NCBI RefSeq assembly: GCF_031458235.1
Contig: NZ_JAVDYB010000001.1
Span: forward strand, 6,000,001-6,064,000
Reading direction: 5' to 3'
DNA: 64,000 nucleotides
Origin: Catenuloplanes atrovinosus
GTDB taxonomy: Bacteria; Actinomycetota; Actinomycetes; Mycobacteriales; Micromonosporaceae
The stretch's first letter is position 1; every line of letters begins with the position of its first letter. A program made the position numbers and the translations under genes. Below are positions 25,426-33,262 of this stretch, piece after piece. The notes beneath the pieces are model-generated. The model ran no database searches and was not told the origin of the DNA. It saw nothing but the letters and a program-made list of their open reading frames with translations.

Positions 25426-26415
25426 AGCAGCAACACCCCCGGCTCTCGGACATCTAGGATATTCCGCCCGCGCCTGGCCGCCGTCGCCGCCACCGCACTG
25501 CTCGGTGCCACCGCGCTCGCCGGCTGCGGCGACGACGGCGGCGCCGCGGCCGCGGCCGGCGACCGGCTCGGCGTGGTCGCCGCGTTCTACCCGTTGCAGT
25601 TCGTCGCGGAGCGCGTCGGCGGCGACGCGGTCTCCGTCACCAACCTGGTCAAGCCCGGTGCCGAGCCGCACGACCTGGAGCTGAACCCGCAGCAGGTCGG
25701 GCAGCTGACCGACGCTCGGCTGGTGGTGTACCTGAAGGGCTTCCAGCCGGCCGTGGACGAGGCGGTCGCGCAGAACAACCCGGACCGCGCGTTCGACGCG
25801 AGCACGGCCGTGCCGCTGCTGACCGCGACCGAGAGCGCGCACTCCCACGAGGAGGGTGAGGAGGAGCACGCGGAAGAGGAGGAGGCCGCGGAGGGCGGGA
25901 GCGACCCGCACCTGTGGCTGGACCCGACCCGGCTCGCCACGGTCGCGGACGCGGTCGCGGCGAAGCTCGGCGAGGCCGACCCGGGCCACGCGGCCGACTT
26001 CACCGCGCGCGCCGCCGCGCTGCGCACCGAGTTGACCGCGCTCGACGCGGAGTTCACGGCCGGCCTGAAGACCTGCGAGCGGCGGGAGATCGTGACCAGC
26101 CACACCGCGTTCGCGTACCTGGCCGAGCGGTACCAACTCGAGCAGATCGGCATCTCCGGCATCTCCACCGAGGACGAGCCGTCGCCGCAGCGCCTCGCGG
26201 AGGTCGCCGCGGAGGCGAAGGAGCACGGCGCCACCACGATCTTCTTCGAGACGCTGGTCAGCCCGAAGCTGGCGGAGACGATCGCGCAGGAGGTCGGCGC
26301 GAAGGCCGCGGTGCTCGACCCGATCGAGGGCCTGGCCGACGGCGCGAGCGGCGACTACTTCACCGTCATGAGGACCAATCTCACGTCGCTGAAGGCCGCA
26401 CTAGGCTGTTCGTGA
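25420..26415 (+). CDS. znuA: Zinc ABC transporter substrate-binding lipoprotein
   Basis: The protein of 331 residues is the solute-binding component of a ZnuABC importer. The lipobox ALAGC marks an anchored lipoprotein. Metal-site regions of cluster A-I proteins are visible: GAEPHDLE (His), SDPHLWLDP (His), [14 protein letters not shown] (His) and a late Asp/Glu in EGLADGAS. A His/Glu-rich loop ([15 protein letters not shown]) near residue 140 is characteristic of zinc rather than manganese carriers. The ATG lies inside the Zur-like palindrome. It overlaps znuC by one base. Confidence 0.95.
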   Translation: MSSSNTPGSRTSRIFRPRLAAVAATALLGATALAGCGDDGGAAAAAGDRLGVVAAFYPLQFVAERVGGDAVSVTNLVKPGAEPHDLELNPQQVGQLTDARLVVYLKGFQPAVDEAVAQNNPDRAFDASTAVPLLTATESAHSHEEGEEEHAEEEEAAEGGSDPHLWLDPTRLATVADAVAAKLGEADPGHAADFTARAAALRTELTALDAEFTAGLKTCERREIVTSHTAFAYLAERYQLEQIGISGISTEDEPSPQRLAEVAAEAKEHGATTIFFETLVSPKLAETIAQEVGAKAAVLDPIEGLADGASGDYFTVMRTNLTSLKAALGCS

Positions 26416-27188
26416 TGGACATCGTCTCGGTTGAGCACGGGGTGGTCGGCTACGACGGCCGCCCCGTGCTTCGCGACGTCTCACTGACGGTCTCCGCCGG
26501 TGAGGTGGTCGCCGTCCTCGGCGCCAACGGCTCCGGCAAATCCACGCTGATCCGCACGATCCTCGGCCTGGTTCCGCTCTCCGGCGGGAGCGTCTCGCTG
26601 TTCGGTACGCCGCTGCGGCGCTTCCGGCAGTGGCACCGGGTGGGATACGTGCCACAGCGACTCGACGCGGGCGGCGGCGTGCCCGCCACCGTGGGCGAGG
26701 TCGTCGCGGCCGGCCGGCTGGCCCGCCGCGGCATCCTGCGACCGCCGGGCGCGGCCGACCGGGCCGCGGTCGCCGCCGCGCTCGAGGCGGTCGGGCTGAC
26801 CGGCCGCGCCAAGGACCCGGTCGCCACGCTCTCCGGCGGCCAACAGCAGCGCACGCTGATCGCCCGTGCGCTGGCCGGCCAGCCGGAACTGCTGGTGCTG
26901 GACGAGCCGACCGCGGGCGTGGACTCCGCCAGCCAGGTCGCGTTCGCGGCCGCGCTCCGCGGCTTCCTCGGCACCGGCGGCACCGTGCTGCTGGTCGCGC
27001 ACGAACTGGGCCCGCTGCAACCGCTCATCCGGCGCGCCGTGGTGGTGCACGACGGGCGGATCGCGTACGACGGGCCGGACGTGCCCGCGCCCGCCGGCCA
27101 CCACGCCGACGCCGGGCACGACCACCAGCATCAGCACTGCGCCGAGGACCCGAGCCTGGCGATCGTCCGGGGAGCGGTGGACGGGTGA
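26415..27188 (+). CDS. znuC: Zinc ABC transporter ATP-binding protein
   Basis: The protein of 257 residues is the ATPase of the importer. Walker A (GANGSGKST), signature ([15 protein letters not shown]), Walker B ([12 protein letters not shown]) and the H-loop (LLVAHELG) are all present. The C terminus has a His-rich tail ([15 protein letters not shown]) that could bind zinc or act as a sensor at the cytoplasmic face; this is unusual but seen in some ZnuC proteins. Its ATG overlaps the znuA stop and its stop overlaps the znuB GTG, indicating translational coupling. Confidence 0.95.
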   Translation: MDIVSVEHGVVGYDGRPVLRDVSLTVSAGEVVAVLGANGSGKSTLIRTILGLVPLSGGSVSLFGTPLRRFRQWHRVGYVPQRLDAGGGVPATVGEVVAAGRLARRGILRPPGAADRAAVAAALEAVGLTGRAKDPVATLSGGQQQRTLIARALAGQPELLVLDEPTAGVDSASQVAFAAALRGFLGTGGTVLLVAHELGPLQPLIRRAVVVHDGRIAYDGPDVPAPAGHHADAGHDHQHQHCAEDPSLAIVRGAVDG

Positions 27189-28060
27189 CCCTGTTCCAGT
27201 ACGACTTCATGATCCGCGCGCTGGTCGGCGCGCTGGTGATCGGCCTGACCGCGCCCGCGCTCGGCATCTACCTGGTGCAGCGCAAGCTCTCGCTGATCGG
27301 CGACGGCATCGGGCACGTGGCGCTCACCGGCGTCGGCGTCGGGCTGCTGACCGGCCAGTCCCCGGTGCTCACCGCCGTGATCGTGGCCGCGATCGGCGCG
27401 ATCGGCGTGGAGCTGGTCCGCGAGCGCGGGCGCACCTCCGGCGACCTCGCGCTGGCCGTGCTCTTCTACGGCGGCATCGCGGGCGGCGTGGTGCTGGTCG
27501 GCCTCTCTCCCACCGGCACCGGGAACAGCCTCACGGCGTACCTCTTCGGCAGTCTCACCACCACCTCGGTCGACGACCTGACCGTGATCGTGGCGCTCGG
27601 CCTCGCGGTGCTGATCACCATGGTCGCGCTGCGGCCCGCGCTGTTCGCGGTCTGCCACGACGAGGAGTACGCGCGCGTCTCCGGCCTGCCCGTGCGCGCC
27701 CTCAACCTGCTGCTCGCCGCCACCACCGCGGTCACCGTCACGATCGCCATGCGCGCGGTCGGCCTGCTGCTGGTCAGCGCCCTGATGGTGGTCCCGGTCG
27801 CGGCCGCGCAGCAGGTCACCCGCGGGTTCCGCGCCACCATGGCGCTCGCCATGCTGATCGGCGTGGCCTCGGCCGGCGCCGGTGTCACCCTCGCGGGGGA
27901 GGCGAACACCGCGCTCGGCGCCACGATCGTGCTGCTCACCATCGCGGTCTTCCTCGGCCTGGCGGTCGGCGCGGGCGTGTGGCGCCTGGTCCGCCGCCGG
28001 ATGATCCCCGCCGCCCCCGTCACCAGCACCGAGCCACCGGACGTGGTGCTCAATCATTGA
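27185..28060 (+). CDS. znuB: Zinc ABC transporter permease
   Basis: The protein of 291 residues is a metal-type ABC-3 permease with seven to eight spans, beginning [20 protein letters not shown] and [20 protein letters not shown], the conserved segment of ZnuB/MntB proteins. The [14 protein letters not shown] cytoplasmic loop and [20 protein letters not shown] complete the pattern. GTG start in a four-base overlap with znuC. The smtB-like gene follows after 28 bases. Confidence 0.95.
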   Translation: MTLFQYDFMIRALVGALVIGLTAPALGIYLVQRKLSLIGDGIGHVALTGVGVGLLTGQSPVLTAVIVAAIGAIGVELVRERGRTSGDLALAVLFYGGIAGGVVLVGLSPTGTGNSLTAYLFGSLTTTSVDDLTVIVALGLAVLITMVALRPALFAVCHDEEYARVSGLPVRALNLLLAATTAVTVTIAMRAVGLLLVSALMVVPVAAAQQVTRGFRATMALAMLIGVASAGAGVTLAGEANTALGATIVLLTIAVFLGLAVGAGVWRLVRRRMIPAAPVTSTEPPDVVLNH

Positions 28061-28088
28061 CCGTGCCGGTCGGTTGTACGGTTGCTAG

Positions 28089-28460
28089 GTGACCGGAGCG
28101 ACGGGGTATGGGGCCTACGAGGCCGCGAGTGAGCTCCTCCGTGCCCTGTCCGCGCCGATCCGCGTCGCGATCGTCACCGAGTTGGCCAAGGGCGAGCAGT
28201 GCGTGCACGACCTGGTGGAGACGCTGGGCGCGCCACAGCCGCTGGTCTCCCAGCACCTGCGCGTGCTGCGCGGTGCCGGGGTGGTGCGCGGTTCCCGCCG
28301 CGGCCGGGAGATCGCCTACACGCTCGTGGACGAACACATCGCGCACATCGTGGCGGACGCGGTGAGTCACGCCGGCGAGTCCGGCGCCACCGTCGTCACC
28401 AGCCGCCCCCAGGACACCGTGCACAGCCACGCGCCCACGCCCGCCGGAGATGCCCGATGA
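28089..28460 (+). CDS. smtB: ArsR/SmtB-family metal-sensing repressor
   Basis: The protein of 123 residues has the ArsR winged helix (LSAPIRVAIVTELAKGE, PQPLVSQHLRVLRGAGVV). It carries a full alpha-5 metal site: Asp81, His83, His94 and Glu97, with the exact 0/+2/+13/+16 spacing of zinc sensors such as SmtB and CzrA. Cys38 and His40 (EQCVHDL) lie at the alpha-3 position. It should release DNA when zinc is high. It overlaps zur by four bases and lies downstream of znuB, the same smtB-zur pairing I recall from mycobacteria. Confidence 0.92.
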   Translation: MTGATGYGAYEAASELLRALSAPIRVAIVTELAKGEQCVHDLVETLGAPQPLVSQHLRVLRGAGVVRGSRRGREIAYTLVDEHIAHIVADAVSHAGESGATVVTSRPQDTVHSHAPTPAGDAR

Positions 28461-28870
28461 TCGCTGAGAACACGGCCGGTTCGGCCGCCGTCCGCAACAC
28501 CCGCCAGCGCCACGCGGTCAGCTCGCTGCTCGCCGAGGTCGAGGGCTTCCACAGCGCCCAGGACCTGCACGCGATGCTGCGCGACCGCGGCGAGCGCGTC
28601 GGCCTCACCACGGTCTACCGCACCCTCCAGGGCCTCGCCGACAGCGGCGAGATCGACGTGATGCGCCCGCCCGGCGGCGAGCACCTCTACCGCCGCTGCA
28701 GCTCCGGCCACCACCATCACCTTGTCTGCCGCTCCTGCGGCAGCACGGTCGAGGTCGAGGGCCCCGCCGTCGAGTCCTGGGCCGACCGGGTCGCCGCCCA
28801 GCACGGCTTCGTCGACGTCAGCCACACCCTGGAGATCTTCGGCACCTGCAAGTCCTGCGCCGACGCCTGA
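28457..28870 (+). CDS. zur: Zinc uptake regulator, Fur family
   Basis: The protein of 137 residues is a Fur-family repressor: DNA-binding helix (GLTTVYRTLQGLADSGEI), a metal-rich segment (CSSGHHHHLVCRSC) and a terminal CKSC. Cys91, Cys94, Cys131 and Cys134 form the structural zinc site; the His cluster with Cys81 is the likely sensor. The histidine-rich loop and znuACB context identify it as Zur rather than ferric or peroxide regulators. It would repress znuACB at the palindrome at 25385-25425 when zinc is sufficient. The repeat island begins just after its stop. Confidence 0.94.
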   Translation: MIAENTAGSAAVRNTRQRHAVSSLLAEVEGFHSAQDLHAMLRDRGERVGLTTVYRTLQGLADSGEIDVMRPPGGEHLYRRCSSGHHHHLVCRSCGSTVEVEGPAVESWADRVAAQHGFVDVSHTLEIFGTCKSCADA

Positions 28871-29048
28871 TCCGCTCTCCCGGCACCGCACCCACTCGGC
28901 ACGCCAGGGCGCGAGCCGCCACCGGCACCGATGTGCGGAGCGCTACACGGCCGCACCGGTCGACGTCGCGATCCGGGAGCACGGATTCGCCGTGAAAGCG
29001 ACGATGTCGCGTCGTGTGGTATTCGACCGCAGCGTTTTTGTCGGCCAC

Positions 29049-29444
29049 GGCACTCTCCTTGACCGCGGCACTCTCCTTGACCGCGGCACTCTCCTTGACC
29101 GCGGCACTCTCCTTGACCGCGGCACTCTCCTTGACCGCGGCACTCTCGGCAACCGCGGCACTCTCGTTGACCGCGGCACTCTCGTTGACCGCGGCACTCT
29201 CGTTGACCGCGGCACTCTCGTTGACCGCGGCACTCTCGTTGACCGCGGCACTCTCGGCAACCGCGGCACTCTCGGCAACCGCGGCACTCTCGTTGACCGC
29301 GGCACTCTCGGCAACCGCGGCACTCTCGTTGACCGCGGCACTCTTGGCAACCGCGGCACTCTCGTTGACCGCGGCACTCTTGGCAACCGCGGCACTATCG
29401 GCAACCGCGGCACTATCGGTAGCCGCGGCGCCCTCGTCGACCAC
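29049..29444. repeat. 18-bp minisatellite, about 22 units
   Basis: The unit is GGCACTCTCnnnGACCGC-like and repeats head to tail every 18 bases. Three main variants differ in the middle: CTTGAC (five units in a row first), GTTGAC (a block of five, then single units) and GGCAAC (alternating with GTTGAC later). The last units decay (CACTATC, GCCCTCG). Two further copies of TGTTGACAGCGGTGC at 29452-29466 and 29469-29483 look like a degenerate tail. Block structure shows recent unequal duplication. Confidence 0.95.
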
Positions 29445-29561
29445 GGTGCTCTGTTGACAGCGGTGCTGTGTTGACAGCGGTGCTGTTGCCGACCGCCGCC
29501 GAAAAATTTTGCCCGAAATTTCCGCTTATGTCGGCCTGACGACCTCCTATCCGTCAATCCA

Positions 29562-29708
29562 CATGCGCCGTGCGCCGTGCGCCGTGCGCCGTGCGCCGTG
29601 CGCCGTGCGCCATGCGCCATGCGCCATGCGCCATGCGCCATGCGCCATGCGCCATGCGCCATGCGCCATGCGCCATGCGCCATGCGCCATGCGCCATGCG
29701 CCATGCGC
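29562..29708. repeat. 7-bp tandem array, 21 units
   Basis: CATGCGC once, then CGTGCGC six times, then CATGCGC fourteen times, without interruption. Since seven is not a multiple of three, every frame reads a seven-residue period, which explains the open frames on both strands. The two homogeneous blocks indicate replication slippage. Each unit contains GCGC and the A-type also gives GCATGCG-like joins. Confidence 0.97.
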
Positions 29709-29775
29709 CGATCATAAGTTCGCATTGCCGCCGGCCAAATCCGATATTTCGGCGCCATCGGCGCGATCGCCGATA

Positions 29776-29852
29776 AGTAGCGTGACTATGTGAGCCGCAG
29801 GCACCTTATTTGACTCGAATAACGTGCCTACGGCTCACGTAGTCACGCTACT
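29776..29852. repeat. Large inverted repeat with 34-bp arms
   Basis: Arms of 34 bases (29776-29809 and 29819-29852) pair with only three mismatches around a nine-base loop. The outer arm reads AGTAGCGTGACTA and its complement. Arm GC is near one half, far below the surrounding chromosome. There is no T-run after it and the nearest stop codon is 900 bases away, so a simple terminator is unlikely. It could be a mobile miniature element, a structured RNA or a protein-binding cruciform. Confidence 0.93.
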
Positions 29853-29864
29853 CATGGCTCCTCG

Positions 29865-29897
29865 AAAGGATGGTCAGCGTCGGAGCGGCCATCCTTT
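29865..29897. repeat. Inverted repeat, 9-bp arms
   Basis: AAAGGATGG (29865-29873) and CCATCCTTT (29889-29897) are perfect complements with a 15-base gap. It follows the large hairpin by twelve bases and so may form a second stem of the same structure. Confidence 0.7.
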
Positions 29898-29949
29898 GCG
29901 ACCGACACCGCCGCAAATCACCACCGAAGCCAGCCAGCAACATTTATAA

Positions 29950-29982
29950 CGATATTTCGGGCGCAGCGCGCCCGAAATATCG
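29950..29982. repeat. Perfect palindromic hairpin, 15-bp stem and 3-base loop
   Basis: CGATATTTCGGGCGC, loop AGC, then the exact complement. The AT half of each arm repeats a CGATATTTCGG motif also present near 29740 and in degenerate form near 29510, so the motif recurs across the island. Confidence 0.93.
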
Positions 29983-30101
29983 CCACCGCCGGAAGCCGCT
30001 CCGTGACGCGGACGTGATGGCCCCCGGAACGAGTCCCCCGCGCGGGGAAGGGCGGTGGGACCCGGCGTGCGACCGCACACCGCGTGGGGGACCCTGGGCG
30101 C

Positions 30102-30707
30102 GTGAAGATTTACGCGGATCGTATGCCCGTGTTCGTCCGTCAGGTTGTCACGGATCTGCTGGTGGTGGCGTGGGTCTATGCCTGGATCAGGTTGGGGCTC
30201 TGGCTGCGGGACCTGATCGAGAAGCTCGCCGTGCCCGGTCAGAAGCTGGAAGAGGCCGGCCAGGGCATGGCCGGCAATCTGACCGACGCGGGCAACAAGG
30301 TGGGGCGCGTGCCGATCGCGGGTGACGAGCTGACCGCGCCGTTCACGCAGGCGGCGGAGGCGGCACGGGGGCTGGCGAACGCGGGGCGCGATCAGCAGGA
30401 ACTGGTCGCGGACCTGGCGTGGGCGCTGCCGTTGGCGCTGGTGGCCGTACCGCTGGGGCTGGTGCTGTTCGCCTGGCTGCCGCTGCGGCTGCGGTGGATG
30501 CGCCGGGCCGGGTCGGCGGCGGAGGCGCGCGGGTCGATCGCGGGGCGGGATCTGCTGGCGCTGCGCGCGCTGACCGGCCAGCCGGTGCGCCGGCTGGCGA
30601 AGCTGAACCCGGACGTGGCGGGTGCCTGGCGGCGCGGCGACGAGGCCACGCTGGACGCGCTCGCGGCGCTCGAACTCAGGTCGTTGGGGTTGCGGGGGAA
30701 GCGGTAG
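30102..30707 (+). CDS. Membrane protein, unknown function
   Basis: The protein has 201 residues. An N-terminal span (LLVVAWVYAWIRLGLWL) leads to a central soluble segment with DLIEKLAVPGQKLEEAGQGM and NAGRDQQELVADLA, then a second span (ALPLALVAVPLGLVLFAWLP) and a basic cytoplasmic tail (LRLRWMRRAG). No family is recognised. The GTG at 30102 lies after a G-rich site and is preferred to a weaker start at 30084. Its last 32 bases overlap the convergent acyl-CoA dehydrogenase end. Confidence 0.75.
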   Translation: MKIYADRMPVFVRQVVTDLLVVAWVYAWIRLGLWLRDLIEKLAVPGQKLEEAGQGMAGNLTDAGNKVGRVPIAGDELTAPFTQAAEAARGLANAGRDQQELVADLAWALPLALVAVPLGLVLFAWLPLRLRWMRRAGSAAEARGSIAGRDLLALRALTGQPVRRLAKLNPDVAGAWRRGDEATLDALAALELRSLGLRGKR

Positions 30708-32619
30708 GCAGGCGCCGCCGGACGTCCGGGACCGTAGCCGGGCCGGGTTGCCACGGCGCCACCCACTCCCCCGCGCCGCCGGGCGGGATGATGCCGCGCT
30801 CGAGGAACGCGTACCGCCCGGCCAGGATGCGCCGGGCGGCGGCGTTGTCGACCGAGTCGGTGTTCTCCCAGAGGGTGGCGAAGAGCGCGTCCGCGCGCAG
30901 CCGGGCCTGGCGGCTGAACAGGTCGGCCAGCTCTATCACCTCGGGGTGGGCGGCGGCCTCGGCGCGCGCCCGCACGCAGGCGGCGGAGATGGCGAAGAGT
31001 TCGGCGCCGATGTCGACGATGCGGGCCAGGAACGCCTGCTTCCGTTCGAGCCTGCCCTGCCAGCGGCCCATCGCCCAGAACGTGGACCGGGCCAGTTTCC
31101 GCGAGCAGCGCTCGACGTAGCGCAGGTGCGTGGCCAGGTGCCCGAAGTCCGCGTACGCCCCGGGGGTCTGGCCCTTGCCCACGGCCAGCGTGGGCAGCCA
31201 CTTGGCGTAGAACGCGCCGGCCCGGGCACCGGCGCGCGCCTTGCCGGTCAGGCCGACGTCCGGGTCGATGATGTCGCCGGCGACCTGGAGGTGGGCGTCG
31301 ACCGCCTCGCGCGCGATGAGCAGGTGCATGATCTCGGTGGAGCCCTCGAAGATGCGGTTGATCCGCAGGTCGCGCAGCTGCTGCTCGGCGGCGAGCGGGC
31401 GTTCGCCGCGCGCGGACAGCGACGCCGCGGTCTCGAAGCCGCGCCCGCCGCGGATCTGCACCAGCTCGTCCGCGACCTGCCAGGCCAGCTCGCTCGCGTA
31501 GAGCTTGGCGAGCGCCGCCTCGATCCGGATGTCGCCGCGGTCCTCGTCCGCGAGCAGGCAGGACAGCTCCAGCATGGACTCCATGCCGTAGGTGGAGGCG
31601 GCGATGAAGGACAGCTTCTTCGCGACCGCCTCGTGCCGGCCGACCGGCTGTCCCCACTGGACCCGCGCGGCGGACCAGTCGCGCGCGGCTGCCAGCGACC
31701 ACTTCCCGGCGGCGACACACAGCGCGGGCAGCGAGAGCCGGCCGGTGTTGAGCGTGGTCAGCGCGATCTTCAGTCCCTTGCCGACGCCGCCGACCACGTT
31801 GCGGTCGGGGACGAAGACGTCGTGGAAGCGGGTGACGCTGTTCTCCAGGCCGCGCAGGCCGAGGAACTCGTTGCGGCGCTCGACCGTGATGCCGTCGCTG
31901 TCCGCCTCGACCACGAACGCGGTGATCCCGGCGTCCGGCACGCGTGCCATCACGACCAGCAGCGACGCGATCGTACCGTTGGTGGCCCAGAGCTTGATGC
32001 CGTTGAGGCGGTAGCCGCCCTCGACCGGCGTGGCCGTGGTGCGCAGCCGGGCCGGGTCGGAGCCGGAGTCCGGCTCGGTGAGCAGGAACGCGGACACCTC
32101 GCCGGCGGCGAGCCGGGGCAGGAACGCGCGCTTCTGCGCGTCCGTGCCGAAGAGCTTGAGCGGCTGCGGTACGCCGATCGACTGATGCGCGGACAGCAGC
32201 GCGGCCAGCGCCGGGCTGACGGACCCGACCAGGGTGAGCGCGCGGCAGTAGTGCAGGTGGGAGAGGCCGAGCCCGCCGTACCGGGAATCGATCTTCATGC
32301 CGAAGGCGCCGAGCGCGGCGAGGCCCTGGAAGACCTCGTCCGGGATGCGTCCCTCCCGCTCGATGCGCTCCGCATCCACCTCGGCGCGCAGGAACGCCTC
32401 CAGCCGGCCGAGGAACTCCGCGGCGTCGCCGGCCCGGGCCGGGTCGTCGTCCGGCCACGGGTCGATCAGGTCGAGGCGGAACCGGCCGAGGAACAACTCC
32501 CGGGCGAAGCTGGGCCGGTCCCAGTCCTGGGTGCGGGCCTCCTCCGCGACCCGGCGGGCCTCACGCGCGGTGACGTCGGCGCCCTGGCCGGCGGGCGTGT
32601 TGCGCTCTGTGGTCGTCAC
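30676..32619 (-). CDS. Acyl-CoA dehydrogenase family protein
   Basis: The flavoprotein has 647 residues, longer than the usual 380-400, with an N-terminal extension of about 100 residues and a C-terminal extension. The core is clear: FGMKIDSRYGGLGLSHLHYC, FLLTEPDSGSDPARLRT (FAD-contacting motif), LNGIKLWATNGTIA, QWGQPVGRHEAVAKKLSFIA and IFEGSTEIMHLLIAREAV. The length fits the very-long-chain or FadE-like long forms. The likely role is alpha,beta-dehydrogenation of an acyl-CoA; chain length is unknown. No electron-transfer flavoprotein gene is nearby. Confidence 0.9.
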   Translation of the reverse strand: MTTTERNTPAGQGADVTAREARRVAEEARTQDWDRPSFARELFLGRFRLDLIDPWPDDDPARAGDAAEFLGRLEAFLRAEVDAERIEREGRIPDEVFQGLAALGAFGMKIDSRYGGLGLSHLHYCRALTLVGSVSPALAALLSAHQSIGVPQPLKLFGTDAQKRAFLPRLAAGEVSAFLLTEPDSGSDPARLRTTATPVEGGYRLNGIKLWATNGTIASLLVVMARVPDAGITAFVVEADSDGITVERRNEFLGLRGLENSVTRFHDVFVPDRNVVGGVGKGLKIALTTLNTGRLSLPALCVAAGKWSLAAARDWSAARVQWGQPVGRHEAVAKKLSFIAASTYGMESMLELSCLLADEDRGDIRIEAALAKLYASELAWQVADELVQIRGGRGFETAASLSARGERPLAAEQQLRDLRINRIFEGSTEIMHLLIAREAVDAHLQVAGDIIDPDVGLTGKARAGARAGAFYAKWLPTLAVGKGQTPGAYADFGHLATHLRYVERCSRKLARSTFWAMGRWQGRLERKQAFLARIVDIGAELFAISAACVRARAEAAAHPEVIELADLFSRQARLRADALFATLWENTDSVDNAAARRILAGRYAFLERGIIPPGGAGEWVAPWQPGPATVPDVRRRLPTASPATPTT

Positions 32620-32682
32620 GGCTTAACCCCTGACACGGTACGGGCGCGCGCCGTACCCTCCTGGACAAGACGCTACCCGCTG

Positions 32683-33207
32683 TCAGCGCGGGTTGGGCAG
32701 CGCCGGCTCCCTCTTCTCCTCCGCATAGGCGACGTCATCGTCGTCATCGTCCGCCCACGCGCGCCGCGACCAGGGCAGGAACGCCCAGAACGTGGCGAAC
32801 CACAGTCCGGTGACGACGGTGAGCACGATCGCCCAGGTGACGTTGAGCAGGAAGTCGGTTATCACGAAGACGGAGCTGACCATCGCGATCAGCATGAACG
32901 CGAGCCCGCCGGTGGCCATCCGGTGCGCGAACCGGACCAGTTCAGGCTTGCGGCCCTGGCGGAACAGCGCCCGGTGGAACGCGACCGGCGAGATGATCAT
33001 CGCGGTGGCGAACGCGGCGGCGACCAGCGCGACCAGGTAGACGTCCTTCTGGAGCTGCGTGGTCTGCCCGAACCCGGAGGCGAACGGCAGCGTCAGCAGG
33101 AACGCGAAGAGGATCTGCACGCCGGTCTGCGCCACCCGCAGCTCCTGGAGCAGATCCGCGAAATTGCGGTCCCAACGCTGCTTCTCGGTCTCCTTGCTGT
33201 GCGCCAT
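32683..33207 (-). CDS. DUF6328-like membrane protein
   Basis: The protein of 174 residues has four membrane spans (LFAFLLTLPFASGF, DVYLVALVAAAFATAMIISP, GGLAFMLIAMVSSVFVITDFLL, AIVLTVVTGLWFATFWAFLP). The N-terminal ELRVAQTGVQILFAFLLTLP is the recognisable feature of an actinobacterial family that I recall as DUF6328. The acidic tail (ADDDDDDVAYAEEKRE) follows the last span. A strong GGAGGGCGGGC site precedes the ATG. Function unknown. Confidence 0.75.
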   Translation of the reverse strand: MAHSKETEKQRWDRNFADLLQELRVAQTGVQILFAFLLTLPFASGFGQTTQLQKDVYLVALVAAAFATAMIISPVAFHRALFRQGRKPELVRFAHRMATGGLAFMLIAMVSSVFVITDFLLNVTWAIVLTVVTGLWFATFWAFLPWSRRAWADDDDDDVAYAEEKREPALPNPR

Positions 33208-33262
33208 GCCCGCCCTCCGTACGTTCCATCAGGGCTCTGTGGATGCCCCTGCGGAATGAAGA

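Larger units (their letters stand above)
28871..30101. other. Gene-free repeat-rich island, 1.2 kb
   Basis: No credible gene lies between zur and the membrane-protein gene at 30102. Frames look open here only because the 18-base array has no stop in most frames and the 7-base array cycles all frames. In order it holds a short unique stretch, the 18-bp minisatellite, an AT-richer spacer with GAAAAATTTT and CGAAATTT motifs, the 7-bp array, then three hairpins, then a GC-rich leader to the next gene. Several parts have clearly lower GC than the rest of the window. Confidence 0.85.

Noticed and set aside
28818-29444. Minus-strand frame encoding ESAAVN repeats
   Set aside because: Same array read on the other strand; GTG start without ribosome site, and it runs into zur antisense.
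28722-29474. Open frame with RGTLVD repeats on the plus strand
   Set aside because: It begins inside zur in another frame and is open only because the 18-bp array has no stops; no start signal or conserved domain.
29049-29708. CRISPR array
   Set aside because: Repeats are directly adjacent with no spacers and no cas genes are nearby.
29509-29793. Frames encoding MRHAPCA or MAHGAWR periods
   Set aside because: Product of the seven-base repeat, which gives the same period in every frame; no gene-like sequence outside the array.
29776-29852. Simple rho-independent terminator
   Set aside because: No gene ends within 900 bases upstream on the plus strand, the next gene starts downstream, there is no T-run and the stem is far longer than needed.
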